NCBI GenBank assembly: GCA_030141605.1
Contig: JAQGDQ010000051.1
Location: forward strand, 498,001 to 562,000
Length of the DNA stretch: 64,000 nt
Direction of reading: 5' to 3'
DNA from: Tubiluchus corallicola
Lineage: Eukaryota; Priapulida; Priapulimorpha; Priapulimorphida; Tubiluchidae
Under the pieces are notes generated by a model that was not told the origin of the DNA, ran no database searches, and saw nothing but the letters and a program-made list of their open reading frames with translations. Position 1 is the first letter of the stretch; each line of letters begins with the position of its first letter. Both the position numbers and the translations under genes were made by a program. Positions 1-14,320 of the stretch are shown one piece after another.

Positions 1-137
1 TTTTTTCTTTTTTGTTTGGTTACTTATAATTACGAGGGCTTTTTTTGAGAGGCATGTGTCGTATTTATTGACTATAAAGTTAGTCTACAGTTTTGCAGTC
101 TAGGAGGTCCGGCTGAGTTCGATACAGCGGCCGGGAC

Positions 138-2194
138 ATAATAATAATAATAATCTTGTTATTTATCTTGCAACACACGCACAGTTATAATACAATTAAT
201 TTGGAAACAAAAATGTGAAGAAAGGACAGCGAAAGACTAATTGGTCAGCTGCCCTTTGGTTAGTGATGAACATTTTTATAGCGCTATGCTACAGTGTATT
301 AGTGTTGGTACTGCTTATAATAAAAATTTAATTGTTACAAATGACATTAAATTGATATGCTTATAACGTGTTATTACAAGTCATACACAGTAATAATAAG
401 TGCATAATAAAAAAATCAAACAAGAACTGAAATAAAAATCTGACAACAGAAACATAATAACAATGGAAACTGAAATATATTTTATAACACAAGCATAATT
501 CTTAGACATAAGCAAGCGAATGTATAATGGAGTCATTAAAAAATTACAGAGCGATTTTTGATGATCTGAGGTAAAATAAATTGGCAGATGGTTAAAGCAC
601 AAAAAAATTACCTGTATGACTTGTAATTGTGGAGGAGATTGACAATTGGAGTCCAGACTTTGAAAATGATCTACAGAAGTTAGACAATAAACAATTAAAT
701 ATTGAAGTTAATTGAACCTGCAATAACAGTGTTACAGTAATTGCCCTTGCACGCAGTTAGACAATTTATTATAGTGGAAAAAAGAAATAAAAGTTGTTGG
801 AAAATACTGTACGCTTATATGTAGTTGATCTCAGTAATAAGTTTGCAAGAGTTGATATTTATATAATTTACTCAAGTGACAGATACTAGTTGATTGCTTA
901 AGATCATCTGAAAGAGTATTCCATAGAATTGTACCATTGTATTTTATAGTTTCTAGACATTTTGTTGTGTTAAATTTTTCCTGAAACAATAGTTTTGTTA
1001 GGTAGCTGTTCTCGTAGAATACTGGTGAACGTCACTAATCTTTCTGAAATAATTGCCGTATAATTTAGGTAGATTACCCTTTTTATAGTTGAACATGAAG
1101 TTCGTTAACTCAAGCTTGTAAATTTCATTAATTTTTAATAATTGCAAAGCATAATAAGAAGGGGTAGCGTGATCTCGGAACCCAGCAAAAGTCATTGTTT
1201 TGATAATTTTGTTATGTGCTGCTGTAAGTGGTTTTAGTTTTTGCTGTGGCCCACGACAAGATACAATAGTTAATGTGTGGGTACACAACGGCAAAGTAAA
1301 TCATTTTTAGGATATCCGTGCTCAAGTAATGCCTCAATTTAAAAAATATACCTGTAACTTTGCTTCCTTTGTAGGCAATATTTTTTATGCATGTTGACCA
1401 ATTAAGGGTGTCATCTATGTAGTCCCCAGATATTTTATGTCTGATACTTGTTCTAATAAACAGTCTTGCATGGATACTGTTATAATGGAGTTTTCATTGT
1501 TTTCAAATTTATTTCTTGATCATAAATTTTGTTTTATTATAGTTTACTGTTAACTTATTTGTACGCATCCATGTGTTAATTTTGATCAGTTCTTCATTAC
1601 TCCTAAGCTCAAGATGTCTGCTAAGAAGAGGTTAGTGTCATCAGCAAAAAGTCGTGTTTGCATGTTAGTACAAAGAGGGAGGTCATTTGTATATATCAGG
1701 AAAAGAACTGGACCCAAGGTGGGTCCTTGAGGTACACCACATTGTATTGGGCATAGGCTGGAGGCAAAATTGTCAACTACCGCAAATTGGTGTCTGTTCA
1801 TAAGATATGACTGGAATAGTTATTGCGCGATTCCACGGATGCCATAATAGTCCATTTTGTTGAGTAAAATGTCATGTTGAACTGTGTTAAATGCTTTTGT
1901 TAAATCAAGAAAGATGCCGCAGCTAAGTAATTTATTGTTAAGGTTTGTCAGAAGATTGTCTATGATTTCAGCAGTGGCTAATATTCTGGAATGATTTTTG
2001 CAGAAACCGAACTGAAAACACGATATTGTATCGTTTTTGATTAAATATGTCATCAGGTGTTTATGTAAGATTGACTCAAAAATTTTGGCAATGACATACC
2101 AAATACATACTTTAAAAATATTACCTGATATTGCCGTTGCCTGGCGCATTGTATTTAGAGTAAAAGTGGGGTAATAATAGTCTCTGTTATGCAA
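138..2194 (-). mobile_element. LINE (CR1/Jockey-type) minus strand, decayed, RT region to 3' tail
   Basis: The minus strand reads in order: IFESILHKHLMTYLIKNDT and FGFCKNHSRILATAEIIDN and GIFLDLTKAFNTVQHDILL (1820-2194), CGVPQGPTLGPVLFLIYTND and RLFADDTNLFL (1586-1801, the RT catalytic block), LLKINEIYKLELTNFMFNYK and YSTRTA (998-1294), and ILWNTLSDDLKQS near 880. It ends at an (ATT)n tail, seen as (AAT)n at about 138-153. One or more frameshifts separate the blocks. The endonuclease part is absent, so it is 5' truncated. Confidence 0.85.
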
Positions 2195-2539
2195 GTGTAG
2201 ATTTGTTATTTACAGTAGGCGAAAAAAATTCTTTGACCTTATGTTAATTGTTAATCCAAAAGCCGACTTTAAATAATAATATTAATTATTATTATTATTA
2301 TTATTTATAACTGTTATTCAGAAATTTTTTTCTTGGAATAGCATGTTTTCTATTTTACCCGTGGTATTTCTAAACAAATGTAAATTAACCAGTTAATTAG
2401 CGACGAAATAATCGTTTACAGAAACCAACATTTAATTGCAATTTCGCAAAATTTAATTATTATTTGTGCACTCTACCAATTTTATGCTCGTACATTGATT
2501 TTTTGTTAGAGAAACTGTTAAATATGATCTATTCTTCGT
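2195..2539. other. Intergenic stretch upstream of the gene
   Basis: An (ATT)n microsatellite lies at about 2273-2305. Nothing else recognised. Confidence 0.5.
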
Positions 2540-2720
2540 TACCATAGTTTGCTTCATCGTCAATGGCGGCGCCGCGATCAGTCGTTAATTCGCAGTTTGG
2601 GAACAGCAAAACTTGGGCAAACGTAAATTGCGCTAGTTATTGTTTATGTAAGATGAGCTTGTGCGTGGATGCTATTTTTGACTCTAAAGATAAGCTAAGA
2701 AGCTAGACAAACGGCTTTCG
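2540..2720 (+). promoter_or_regulatory. Candidate promoter / non-coding first exon region with YY1-like motif
   Basis: This is a local rise in G+C and CpG (GGCGGCGCCGCG around 2566-2577) in otherwise A+T-rich flank, about 1.2 kb upstream of the formin start codon. The core ATGGCGGC at 2563-2570 matches the YY1 motif often found near animal transcription starts. A short ORF starts at this ATG and runs 49 codons to about 2705. It could be an upstream ORF in a 5' UTR, but it resembles nothing I recognise. No TATA box is clear. Confidence 0.3.
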
Positions 2721-3736
2721 TTAGTGGGTCTCATTCGCAGTTTTGCCTGACGCATTTCATATTACGTAGGTCGAAGCTTCGCTGGCTATATTTAACGGCA
2801 AATTTCTGCTTTACTGTTTTCAATTTTTTATACACTAATCGTATGTGTCGTGTTGCTCGCTGAGAAATTTTAACTAAAGGAAATTACAGTTCGCAGTCTG
2901 TTTTGCTAGATAAATGAACAGCCATTTTTTATTAAATGCTGATGAATTACGATTGAATCAACGACTATTTTCGTGTTTAACATGGGGTAGATGTAGATTC
3001 CGAAGTGTTTGTTCTAGAGCTGTGAATTACTTTGTGTTGCATTCGCAGTAGTGTTAGAAATACATGTTTTTTAATGGTGCACACTTAACATTTATTGGCA
3101 CCTAATCTGGTTTGGATTTTGTACAAAAATACGAATTTCGTTTGATTTGGCAATGCAATGGCCAGACAGCTTTATTTACCATAAGCGTTTAACCAAACAT
3201 ATTGTTGATAATGTTGGTTGGACTTTGATAAGGCGTACGTGATATGAGCGTATAATATTTTTCAAAATTTTAAGGTCCATAAACGTGAAATTCACAATAA
3301 TTACTTGGAAGACCCATTACGATGTAAAATTATCTGGAATTTTTATTTATTTTTTCTAAAAAAAAGAGGAGTTCCAGAACTGAAATGTTTTGCTAGTACC
3401 TACTGCCTGTATTATCTAATCCACATAATCTGCTGACGAATATTAGCTGAATGCAACAAAAGTATCGTACTATGATGATTTTGACTTGTGATTCGATTTT
3501 AAATTGTGCCATCATCATTATAATAGTAGTAACGATTTTCGTTAAACACTTTAATCAAATTATAGACATATGTTGGTTAAATGCTAGTGCAACAGGATTA
3601 GTGACAGCAGCAAAATAAGCCTGCTATTGTACTTGTGGTTTCATTATTATAGACATAGCTTATAGTATATAAGTTATTATAGCCCTGTACTGCCGTCACT
3701 GTCACAGTTGTGTTCTTTAATACTTTACCATTATAG
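2721..3736 (+). other. Probable 5' UTR intron or upstream flank
   Basis: No gene or repeat recognised. If the acceptor at 3736 is real, this is a non-coding intron of the formin gene. Confidence 0.35.
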
Positions 3737-3768
3737 GTTTATAACTGTGCGATAAAACATCACCAATC
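3737..3768 (+). other. FHOD: Probable end of FHOD 5' UTR exon, with upstream 3' splice acceptor
   Basis: A pyrimidine-rich stretch ends in ATTATAG at 3736, which is a plausible acceptor 32 bases before the start codon. This suggests that transcription starts further upstream in a non-coding exon. The start context is CACCAATCATGG, with G at +4. No in-frame ATG upstream gives a better N terminus. Confidence 0.4.
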
Positions 3769-3930
3769 ATGGCTTTTTCTTGCAAAGTGCAGTATATTGA
3801 TGATATAGATCCATTTTCGAGTGCTAACTTTCCAGAACCCATTCATCCTCCAACATACACATTTGTGCGAGATATACCTCTCATTAACCAAATAGCTGGT
3901 TTACGAAAATTTCTCAGAGCACCTCACAAG
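3769..3930 (+). CDS. FHOD: FHOD exon 1: start of the N-terminal domain (aa 1-54)
   Basis: The exon begins at the ATG at 3769 and ends CACAAG|gtaatc, in phase 0. It encodes the hallmark FHOD N terminus: a [20 protein letters not shown] stretch and the closing FLRAPHK, which match FHOD1/FHOD3 closely. The start is chosen because vertebrate FHODs also begin a few residues before C-x-VQ. In crystal structures of FHOD1 this part forms a ubiquitin-superfold GTPase-binding domain that interacts with Rac. Confidence 0.95.
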
Positions 3931-6900
3931 GTAATCTCAAATTATTTTGATACTGTAACTTGTTATAGAAGCAGCACTGAAGGCATAATATGATTGAGTA
4001 TCAAAATGTAGTTTAGACATTGCTGACAACCATATCATATATAAAAACTGACGAAAAGCTTTGTACAGGCAAAAATAAGCTGCTTTAGTTTTGGCTTGAC
4101 ATCACTACAGTTAATTGGTATCTCCAATGTATTTAAGAAAGCACACATGTATGCAGTAAAACACATAAAGTACTACAGTATGAAAATTTTTCGCTGAGTG
4201 TATAGAAATTACAGCAGACTACACATCATAGAAGGCCAAAAGATAAAGTTGGAATACACCAAGTAGGAGGCAGTCAATTTACTTAATAAACTGTAGCTGC
4301 ATAAGAGCCATGAGTCCATTCCTGTCAGGTCTTGTTTCATGGGGTTGAATGAGCACTATAAGTGTGACAAGTACTCCCGAGAATCAAATCTATGATCTGT
4401 AAGTAAATATTATTATTATGATTGTTTAATTAGCTACTATCAGTTAGTACACGAGTAATATAGGTAATATTAACCGTTACAGCGAAATTTTATAGATACT
4501 ATATTTAATCTAGATTAGGTGTTACAGAATTACTATAAATTTTTGACGTAATTTTCCAACATGTTTGCAACGTTCTAGTTAAATTTTATGAAAGCTGTAT
4601 TTAATCTAGATTAGAAGTTACTGAATCACTATAAATTTTTTTCTTTAATTTTTGAGCATTTTTACAACTGTAATAATTGTTTTAGTATTACTATTGTATC
4701 TCACAAAAACATTTCAGATAAAGCCATATTACTTATTTGAGCCTACAATTTCTCAAACACACTTTAGTTAAGACTTGCGCACAGCTTATGGTTTTTTAAC
4801 TCATGCAATGGACCAAAGAATGCAATAAGTTTCAGTTTTTCCTATCGAACCTCACAGCAGTGTCAGCGAAAATGCAGAGGGCTGATGCAGAACAGGGTGT
4901 TGCTAAATGTGCAGACTAAAATGCGAAAAGGATACAAACTTTAGCCCTACTTCAAAATATTAAGGGATTTACTTGCTTAATGATTAAAATTCAACAAAAT
5001 TTTATTATATTTGCACTAATTATTATAAATTTACAAATGACAAATTCATTACTTCTGATAAATGTTATTTTTTCCTTCTTTATTCAGTTCTGTTGTATAT
5101 CTTAAAGTAAACATTCCATAGACTCACTTTTTTGATGCTAACAAACTATAAATCAGCAATATTGAAGAAAAAACTTTGACTAAGCATTATTACGAATATC
5201 TATTGCTATTTAGTGTACTACAATGTACATATCTAAGCAGTTCTGTCTAACGTAGAATCTCAAACTTGTCAACTTGCTGACATTAGTGGCACCACACTTC
5301 GTAGTATGTTTACTCAGTCATTGAAAAGTCATTAAATGATAATGGACAAAATCAAAAGATATTTATTTCGCTCGTTTAGCAGATAAAGTACAAAAGCCAC
5401 TAATGGCCAAACTCAGAAAACACAATCATTCCTCTCCGTACACAGTTATTTTCTTGGTGGTCATACATATATCAGCAGGCCTAAACTGTTTTCTTACAAT
5501 TTTATCTTTTGGAAAATGTAAAAATTTTCACTCTTTTAAGTGGCACAAGGCAGCCCAATTAGCTAGACATTTAACAAGCAGGAATGGCCATGAAGCAGCA
5601 AATTTAACCACACTGCAATAATAAAACAGCGCTGTGTGAGATACCAATGATATCACACTAAAACTTTTGCTTGATGCACCTCATTAGTCATTACTAAAAT
5701 TTTTCGCCTGCAGCATATAGTGGATTGAAGTATTTGAGGACAAAAATGAGGTTCTTCCTTAACATTAAAAATGCCTTCAGTGCTGCTTTAGCACAAGTGT
5801 ATAAATCCTAATTTTTAACATACGTTAAGTAGTTTTTTGAAGCTAATTGAAAATAAGTTGTAATTCGAATTACTGGAGTTTACAAATGACAGAACCGATG
5901 ATGGTAGATCAGGTGCATAATTGTGTCGATTTCATTTTGATTTTTACCACTCGTTGTTGTTAGCTTGTACAGTGAAACAATGTTTGTGCTTTCTGAAGTT
6001 AACTCACTGTCAGTCTGGCGATTATTCATAGTACTAAATGATGGTTCTGACTAAACGTGTAGCATTTGCCAGAATTTTAAGAAAGTTAATTCATTTGTTG
6101 AACTATGATGCGATGTCGACACCTCCAGTTTTAAACAACATTTTAGTTAGCCTGATAAATGTTATACATATTTAATACAGACATGCATAGCACCTACATT
6201 ACACTGGTTAGGTTTATATAACACTTTTTTAGTTAGCTCAATAATAACTTCAGTTGTTTGCAGAGTCTTAAAACTTCTTCAGAATTTTTAATTAATGTGT
6301 TTTAAAGTTTTGCATTCATTCAGCACTAGCATGCATAAATTAATTGAAGCAGCTGCTGTAGTACGCCGGCTTAGCTGTAGTGCTGTAGACTGAAAGCTGA
6401 TAATGTAACTTAAATTGAAAAGCCGCATCTGAAAGATTTAATGTGCTGCTCAAGTGGTGGCGATATCCACATCTGTCAAAAGGGAGCTTTATATTTTATC
6501 ATAGGGAATTTTAGAGTGGCAGACTCTACATAATCCCTAAAAATCATTTTTAAGGGTAACTATTATCTTATAATATATATTTAATTATTTATTTAGGAAC
6601 ATGAGTGCAAAAAAGTAAAAAAGTGCAAAAAGAGCACAAGTGTATTTACAACATTAAACCTTCACAAGCATGCCAGGGCCAGCAGCAGGGAACTTCTTCT
6701 CCAAACAGTAAGCTGCCTGCTGGCCCACACTAGAGAAGTGAACAGGAGAATTTGTGACTATAAACGATCAGTAAAACAAGATAAAATGTAGAAAAATCAG
6801 ATATAAAATACAAAGAAATCAGATAAAAAACACACTGATAAAAAATAAACTGATGTAGAAACTGTAAGAAAACCATTGAGTAAAATCATTGTGCAAGTAC

Positions 6901-9900
6901 AAAAATGTTAAAATAATAGCTTATTGTAGTACTAGTACTTAAACGACAAGAAAAGGGGTACCTGAAGTAGGTTTCAGAAAAATCTCCTTAAAAAGTTATA
7001 TATTTTAATCTCATTGACAAAGATTCGGTAATTTAAAATTTTACTTAGTTAGTGATGTGTGCACTACGAATGCTCTGATTATTTTTTCAAACTTTACTCA
7101 ATGTTATCTAAACTTGTTTCAAATGACTTATCGTCAAAATGGCTGCATCTAATGGTCATCGTGTAAGTTCGTGTTTATACAGCGTTACTGCCGACGCATG
7201 TCCTGTATGCAAAAGGCAGTATGTAAGTGGTATAAAATTTCAAGATGAATTTTTTAAGCTTCATGTAAGTGGAGGATTTTTTGTACTTTAAGTGAATACG
7301 TATTTGTCGTTCAGATAATGATTTACAACTTTGCATTCAACTCTGACAATGTTCCTGCTTCTTTTATGCTAGAAAACTCAGAAACCGATTAAAGAAAGAT
7401 GCCCATAAACAAATTGTATGGTTGCTGTTAAGTAACAGGTAGTCCAAAAAATATGAGGTTCTGGAGAAGGTCCAGCTATGGTCAGGAAAAATGGTTGTTG
7501 AGTGCTTTTAACCAAAATAACATGGAGAATAAATGTCTGTGCCTTTTAATGATGTTCAGTCATGTGCAAATCAGACTACCTTTTTTGATATTTTGTTTGC
7601 GATAAAAGGATTATGTACTGTGAATGGTCCCTATTGTGATTACTCTTCTACAATTTTTCATAAAGCAGCAAGGTGTTTGAGCCAGAAGATCAATGGCATG
7701 GACCTATGTAATTATTTTACTTCTGGGAAGTGTGCACTTGAAAAACGAACAGGCTCTAAGACTTGGTTTACATTAATTTCATACATTTCAATTAAAACAG
7801 CTTGAAACTTTAACAAATAAAAAAGAAACATATTTTGTAATTTAGATGCTAAAAAGTAGTTTTATGAAAAGTAAATTTTATGAAAAAAAATAAAACCTTG
7901 ACATATTTATGTAAATTATAAACCTTCATATATAGTTGACATAGGAAAGAAATACACAGTCTTGTTTTGTGTATTCACCACATTTTAGAATATGGAAAAC
8001 TCCACATATAGCAAATTCTAAAATGAAATTAGAGAAACATATGTAGAATAGAAATTAGCAAGTTGGGCAATGCAAATTAATTAAACAATTATATTAAAAC
8101 TGGAATAGAAGTACCGACATAAGCTTATGAAGTAGGTTTAAAAATAAGTGAATTGAAATAGATAAATTCCAAAAAATAAATGAGTAAATTAACAGGATGA
8201 ATTCCAGACTATGCCTAAATTGATCTATGGTTTTATATAAAACAGTTGGTTTTAGCAGATGATACTAAATTGTATATTTTCTCTTTCTTCATCTGCTATA
8301 TACAGTATTATAGGTGCTAACAATTTGTGTAAGTATACCAAGGTTTTGCTTTCATTATGTAGCAGCGAATTCATTGTTTAGACTTTATGCAACATCATAA
8401 ACCTGGAAGCCTCAAAATGTTTGCACTAAATTTATTTATTTTAATTATTTAGGGAAAATTAATGAAGAATTGGTAATTTCACAACAATTGCTTTTTTACT
8501 CCAAGGTTTTTTCTTCTGTTGCTCTAAACTTCTTTTTAGGCATTGAGTCTTTCCTTTATTAATCTAACAAGTACCTCATTGTTTCCTATCTGCAGTTGAA
8601 GTTTTCAACTCCTGTGATGCTGTTGTTAAGTTTGGTCTCAGCTATTGTAAATCGTATATATGAATTTCGCTGGTATATATATATATATAAGATTCGAGGC
8701 TACAGCTCGGACGACGGCACCATTTGCAGCGATCAATATATCGAACGAAGGTCTCGATTTAGTGTCGTGCCATTGGGGGTTTATTTTTCGAATCGGGCCC
8801 ACCGGGACGAACGGGGGGCCAAAAACCTCCAAAAATGGCCATTTTCGGCCGTTTTTTGCAAAACTTATACCTCTTATTTTTGGAGAACGGGAATGGGCCA
8901 TGGGTGTATGGCCCGTTCAGCAGTGGGTGTAGTAGGCGTATTTAGAATTCGCGAGAGGGCCACAGCGTCCCGCAACAGGCATTTTCCCGGGCCGAACTCG
9001 TGATTTTTTCGAAATTTTGGTCAAACTACCTGTAGAAAAAACGTTCTAGCGGAGCCTGGTGGGAACAACAGGGCTACACAATGATGTAGGCTATATTTTA
9101 GGACACGTCTACCAAGAGGAGTACCGACGAGTTGATTAGATGTTCTATTTTTGGCAATTTTCGCTTGGAAAACTGCTGACGCAAAGCCATTGTTCTGACA
9201 TCATCCATTATGCTCTGCTTGTAACGTTAATTCAGTAAAAGCTGCTGTTGACTTTGCGTTAGATAAATCAACGAACACTAGGTAAAAAGTTTGCGCATTG
9301 TTGATTATAAGTGTATTTATACGCAAAATTTTTTGCAGGGCCTTTGCTAGTCTATATATTAATTTCGGTGGTATATATATATATATATATATATATAAGA
9401 TTCGAGGCTACAGCTCGGATGACGGCACTGGGAAATGGCGATTTTTCGGCCGTTTTTTGCATAAAATTGCAAAACTTATACGTCTTATTTCTAGAGAACG
9501 GAAACGGGCTTGGGGTGGTGCTGGCCATGGATAGATAGCCCGTTCAACTGTGGGTGTAGTAGGTGTATTTAGATTTCGCGAGAGGCTCACGGCATCCCAT
9601 AACGGGTGTTTTCCCGAACCCAACTCACAATTTTTCCGAAATTTTGGCCAAACTGCCTGTAGAAAAAGTGCTCTAGCGGCATTCAGTGGGACTCTTGGAA
9701 GGAGATATATGGCTCTTTAGAAAGAGAAATAACAGGGCTACAGGATGATGTGGGCTATATTTTAGGGCTGGTCCATCAAGAGGAGTGGTGACGAGTTAAT
9801 TAGATGTTCCTTTTTCGGCAATTTTCGCTTAGAAAACCGCTGACGCAAATCCATTGTTGTGACGTCATCCATTATATTCTGCCTATAACATTATAACTTT

Positions 9901-12900
9901 AATTCATTAAAAGCTGGTGCTGCTAGTTTTGCGTTATAAATGAGGACTGTGTAGGACATTCGCTTATTATTGATTATAAGTGTATTATACACAAATAATG
10001 TATATTGATTATACACAAATTTTTTTGCGGGGCCTTTCCTAGTCTTTATTAATTCTTGATATCCAAGTTCTTTTTTGTTTGCTTGGAGATCGTTTAGCAA
10101 TTTCAGTGCCTCATTTAATGCTAACCTTATTGATCTTATTTCTGGCAATCTCGTTAAGTGTGCCAGCTATCTTAGCATTCTGATTCTAACTTTTGTACTC
10201 CAAAATCTTTTTTTTGTTTTGTTATACAGCTGCTCATTTGAAATGGAACCATATACCATTCTATTTTTAAGATTTTTCTGAGTGGACCTCTCAGAACACA
10301 TCTGTTTCTGTTTCCTGAATTGCTGTCAAACCCCGCATTTCACTATTGTACATGAAGGTACTTATTACATATGTATTAAAGAGTCGAAGCCCAATTTTGA
10401 GGGATAGTTTCTTGCGGGTTAGAACTGATTTATTTTGATTAAAACTGTACTTTTCCCACTGTTTTTCCTATATTTCGTATCATCTTCTGTGTTAAGTAGC
10501 GATCCAATATATTTATAACATTTTCAGGATTGATCTCCATCCCTTCAAATGTTATATTCTTCAGTTTTCATGCTGTGACTTTGAGGTTTCTTTTTTTCTA
10601 GTAATTATGCTATTCTTTTTTAATGTTATCTGTATGGAATTTTGAAACACTAATCCACCCAATGTCATTAGTGTATTGTTGGTCTATTGGGAATGGCTTA
10701 TAGGAATCTGGTGCAACAATGTCAATGTCATCATATGCCTATCACTTCTATTGTACACATTTGGCAGGCATAAATCTAAAGTAAAATAATCTTGCCCTCA
10801 AGAAAATTAAACACAGCAGTAATCTAACAAAAAACTAGACACTCCTATGCCATTGGCTTCTCAGTGCCACTTCCAAACCTCACTGTCAGTATCATGATCA
10901 CCCAATGAATCATATGCCCAGGTACATGATTCTGTTCACCTCCCTGTGCCAGGACTCCCTACTCACTGCAATGCCCCAAGCGCATTTATTTCTAAGGATC
11001 AGTGCTGAAGTGTTTAAATCTTTCTGTGCAAAGTCTAAATATGTTAACATTTGTCCTCCTGCAGGTTTTTTAGCTGGTTCTATGGCTTTTTGAAGAGCTA
11101 TCTTTACTGGAATATCATCTGGTAGTCTAAAAATATGCCCATATCTTAAACAGCGTCTTTTTATTTTTCCTGTCCAAGGTTCTTTTATTTTTTCATATAG
11201 ATCTTTGGCCATCTGATACCCAAAATGTTTATGTAATTTCGCCTTTGAAACGCATCGATTACAGCTTTATGATTAGCTTTTAATGTCCAGAGCTCAGAGT
11301 TGTACAGAAATGCAGTTTCAACTAAGGCTGAGAATATTCTTATTTTTTTCCAAAGAAATCTTCCTATTTTCAAAAACTTTTGAGTTTCAATGAAGCTGAT
11401 AATGCCATTATCTTCCGTCTTGATATGTCATCTTCTGTTTCTAGCAAACTACCGAGATACTTGCATTTTTGCCATGATTCCTCACCATGGCATGTTATGT
11501 GAAACTCTTCGGTTTTATTTTTGTTTGCTACGAGATCCATTCTTTTCAGTTTCTCTTCTATTGAGTTATTATTTCATCGATTTCTTCTTTGTTTCTTGTA
11601 ATCCACATCATCAGCATATTGCATAGATATAGTAGTTGACATACTTTGTAGAGAGCTGTAACTGTGTTCTTGTCTTACTTCATTTGGTATTAATTCAGGA
11701 TCAAGAATTGTATAGTTGATCTTCTAGGTCTTTTAATGGCATAACTTTGTCCTTAGCGAGAGCTATGACAAGATATAAAGTAAAAAGTACGGAGCTTTGG
11801 CAGTCACCCTGATGTTCTCCTTTGTTTGTAGAAAATGTCAATGTCAGCAATTATTTCTTTTCAGCAATATGCAAGATCTTCCCAAAAAAATAAAACGCAA
11901 AAGTAGCAAAAAATTTGTACAAGTAATAAAAGTAATCAGATTATAAGAGCGCAACATAGTAAATTGAAAAGGCGAAAACATACTCAGTTTACAAAAACCA
12001 TTTATTAACATCAAAATTATAAATTGTGCTCTTTTTTATTTGGTACAGTATCAGGTTTAAGTTTAAAGTACTGAAAGCTGTCAGATTTATCAAATGAAAA
12101 AATTCTTGATACATGATATTCTTTTCGTTTTTCTCTTTATACATGCATTCTTGTTTTTTTTCAGCTTGAAGATATTGCACTGCAGATTACTAGACCAGGA
12201 GAAGAATATGGTCAATATCTAGACCTTGAATCAAGTTTTGATGAACAGGATGATGACTTGGAAGATTTCGAAGAGAAGTAAATTACATTTACAATCATTA
12301 ATTACTTTTATTAACCATATGCATAGAAATTCAGACGTGCTATGTGCCTCTTTATCTGGACTAAAACGTATCCAGACCACAAAATCTCCAAGAATCTAAT
12401 TATGTTAAAATATAATTGTAAATGATGCTAAAAAATTTAAAAATTAATATTTATTTTTAATATCTTTATTATAATTTTTACAATAAAATGGTTCTACAAT
12501 GACGAGACACTTTCATATTGACATTATCTTTCATCTGTCTGTAGTAATTTTTACAGATAAGATTTTTATCTGCAAGTACTGGTAGCTCGTTTTGTGGTTT
12601 AGTATGAAATGAGTAACTGTCCCTGAAAGGTGCTCAATGTTCGTTGCACTGTATAAATTTCTTCTGTGTAACTAAAGCAAATTACAGCAATACATGATAT
12701 TTTCATTGTAAGTCATTTTCCATTACCATACAAAATGACATAAAATTGTAAGCACAAAACTTTGGTAATTTTCCTTTAGCATTTAGTAAATTTTTAAATA
12801 AATTTTAATGAAAATCACTAAATATTAGTCCAACCTCTCATCAAGTTAATCATATTTCCTCGACCTTTGTATCACTAAGTTTATTATTAACAAGTCCAAA

Positions 12901-14258
12901 GCTTCACTGTAGGAGCTTATTGCTCGGCATATGGCAAACAGTTAAATTTCATTCACAGGTTAGACAAATGTGGTAAACCATACGTTTTCCCGGCAGCTTT
13001 GACTCTACACAGAATGTATCATACTCTGCATACATCAACAATATTGCAAATGACAGTCTTTGCCCTACCAAAAGTTGCACCTGTTACTGATGGAAGTTGA
13101 CATTACCAGCCAGTCAAAGTGCTTTAATGAATCTAGTCTACTAACATCACAAGCTACATTTACACCAAGCTAACTACTGTTGGATCCAAAAACACTTCTA
13201 CATTGTTACCAACATTCATCCACTGATTTTGTTAACATGGCTGCTTTTAACATCCATACGTCACCAACTGTCTACCTGAAGTAACTTTTCGGGTCACCTG
13301 TTCTGGCTTCCACTCACTCTGGATGTCGCTCTAGGTGATAAGTTGAACTTTGAGGCCCATAGTTTGGAAATTAGGCAGAAAACATTGCATAAATGGATAA
13401 AGATGAAGAATTTGTTTCTTAAGTACAAAAAGCTTAAAATGGAAATAGTCATAAGTTTGTTTAAAGGTGTTGTTTTGCCTACATTACTGTATGCAGCCGC
13501 AGCATACAGAGAAACTAATAACCACATTTGATGATCTTGTTTATAACGTCCTCAAAACTGCAGTGGGAGTGAGGTATAATCCACCCAAAAAGAACTTGAA
13601 TTATTGTGTGGCTTACTACCATTAGACATACTTATAGCAACAGTTAATAAATTCTTAATAAAAGCCTTAAATCAACCAGACCAGGATCTTGTTAGGCGAA
13701 AAATAGAGTCAGTTGATGATAATCTCAGTCAAAGCCATACATGTGAGGATTAGTAGAAGACGATAAATGTCTGTGCTCTAACGTTCAAGCACTGGAACAT
13801 CTGATTCTCAATTGTCCTGTATTAGATTACAAACTTAGAACATCATTACAAACTAAAATCGGTGGCAGATATTTAAAAAAACATTTACAGAAAACGTGAT
13901 GAAAATATATTGAAAATTCATATAGAAATAGTAAACGAATTAAGCAGAATGAATTTGATAAGTAATTAAAATCGGTTATTGGTGTCAAACTCTTTGTATT
14001 GATCTGTGTAAATTCCTCATATAGTTACTGCTAATAACAACAATGACATAGTTCGGCAAACTGTATACATTTGTAGTGAATAAACAGTAGTAATATATAG
14101 TGGTAATAATTTGAGCGTAAGTCGGTACATGTAACATGTAAAGCCCTAAACTATCGTGTGAGTAATTAGTGTTCATCATGGTAGCATAGATATGTAATTA
14201 ATATTATTTTGGTTATATATATATATATATATATATCCAAAATAATATTAATTACATA

Positions 14259-14320
<62 letters not shown>

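Noticed and set aside
90-135. tRNA-like T-arm motif (GAGTTCGATAC) at the left edge
   Set aside because: A short stem can be drawn, but there is no A box or body similar to the SINEs, and the window edge prevents judgement.
8250-8285. Reverse transcriptase catalytic motif (LADDTKLY)
   Set aside because: The eight-residue reading has no supporting blocks on either side, so it may be chance.
8596-9623. Overlapping ORFs of 70-135 codons on both strands
   Set aside because: They lie within R1 repeats, overlap in several frames, differ between R1 copies and show no domain. They are by-products of low stop density in GC-richer sequence.
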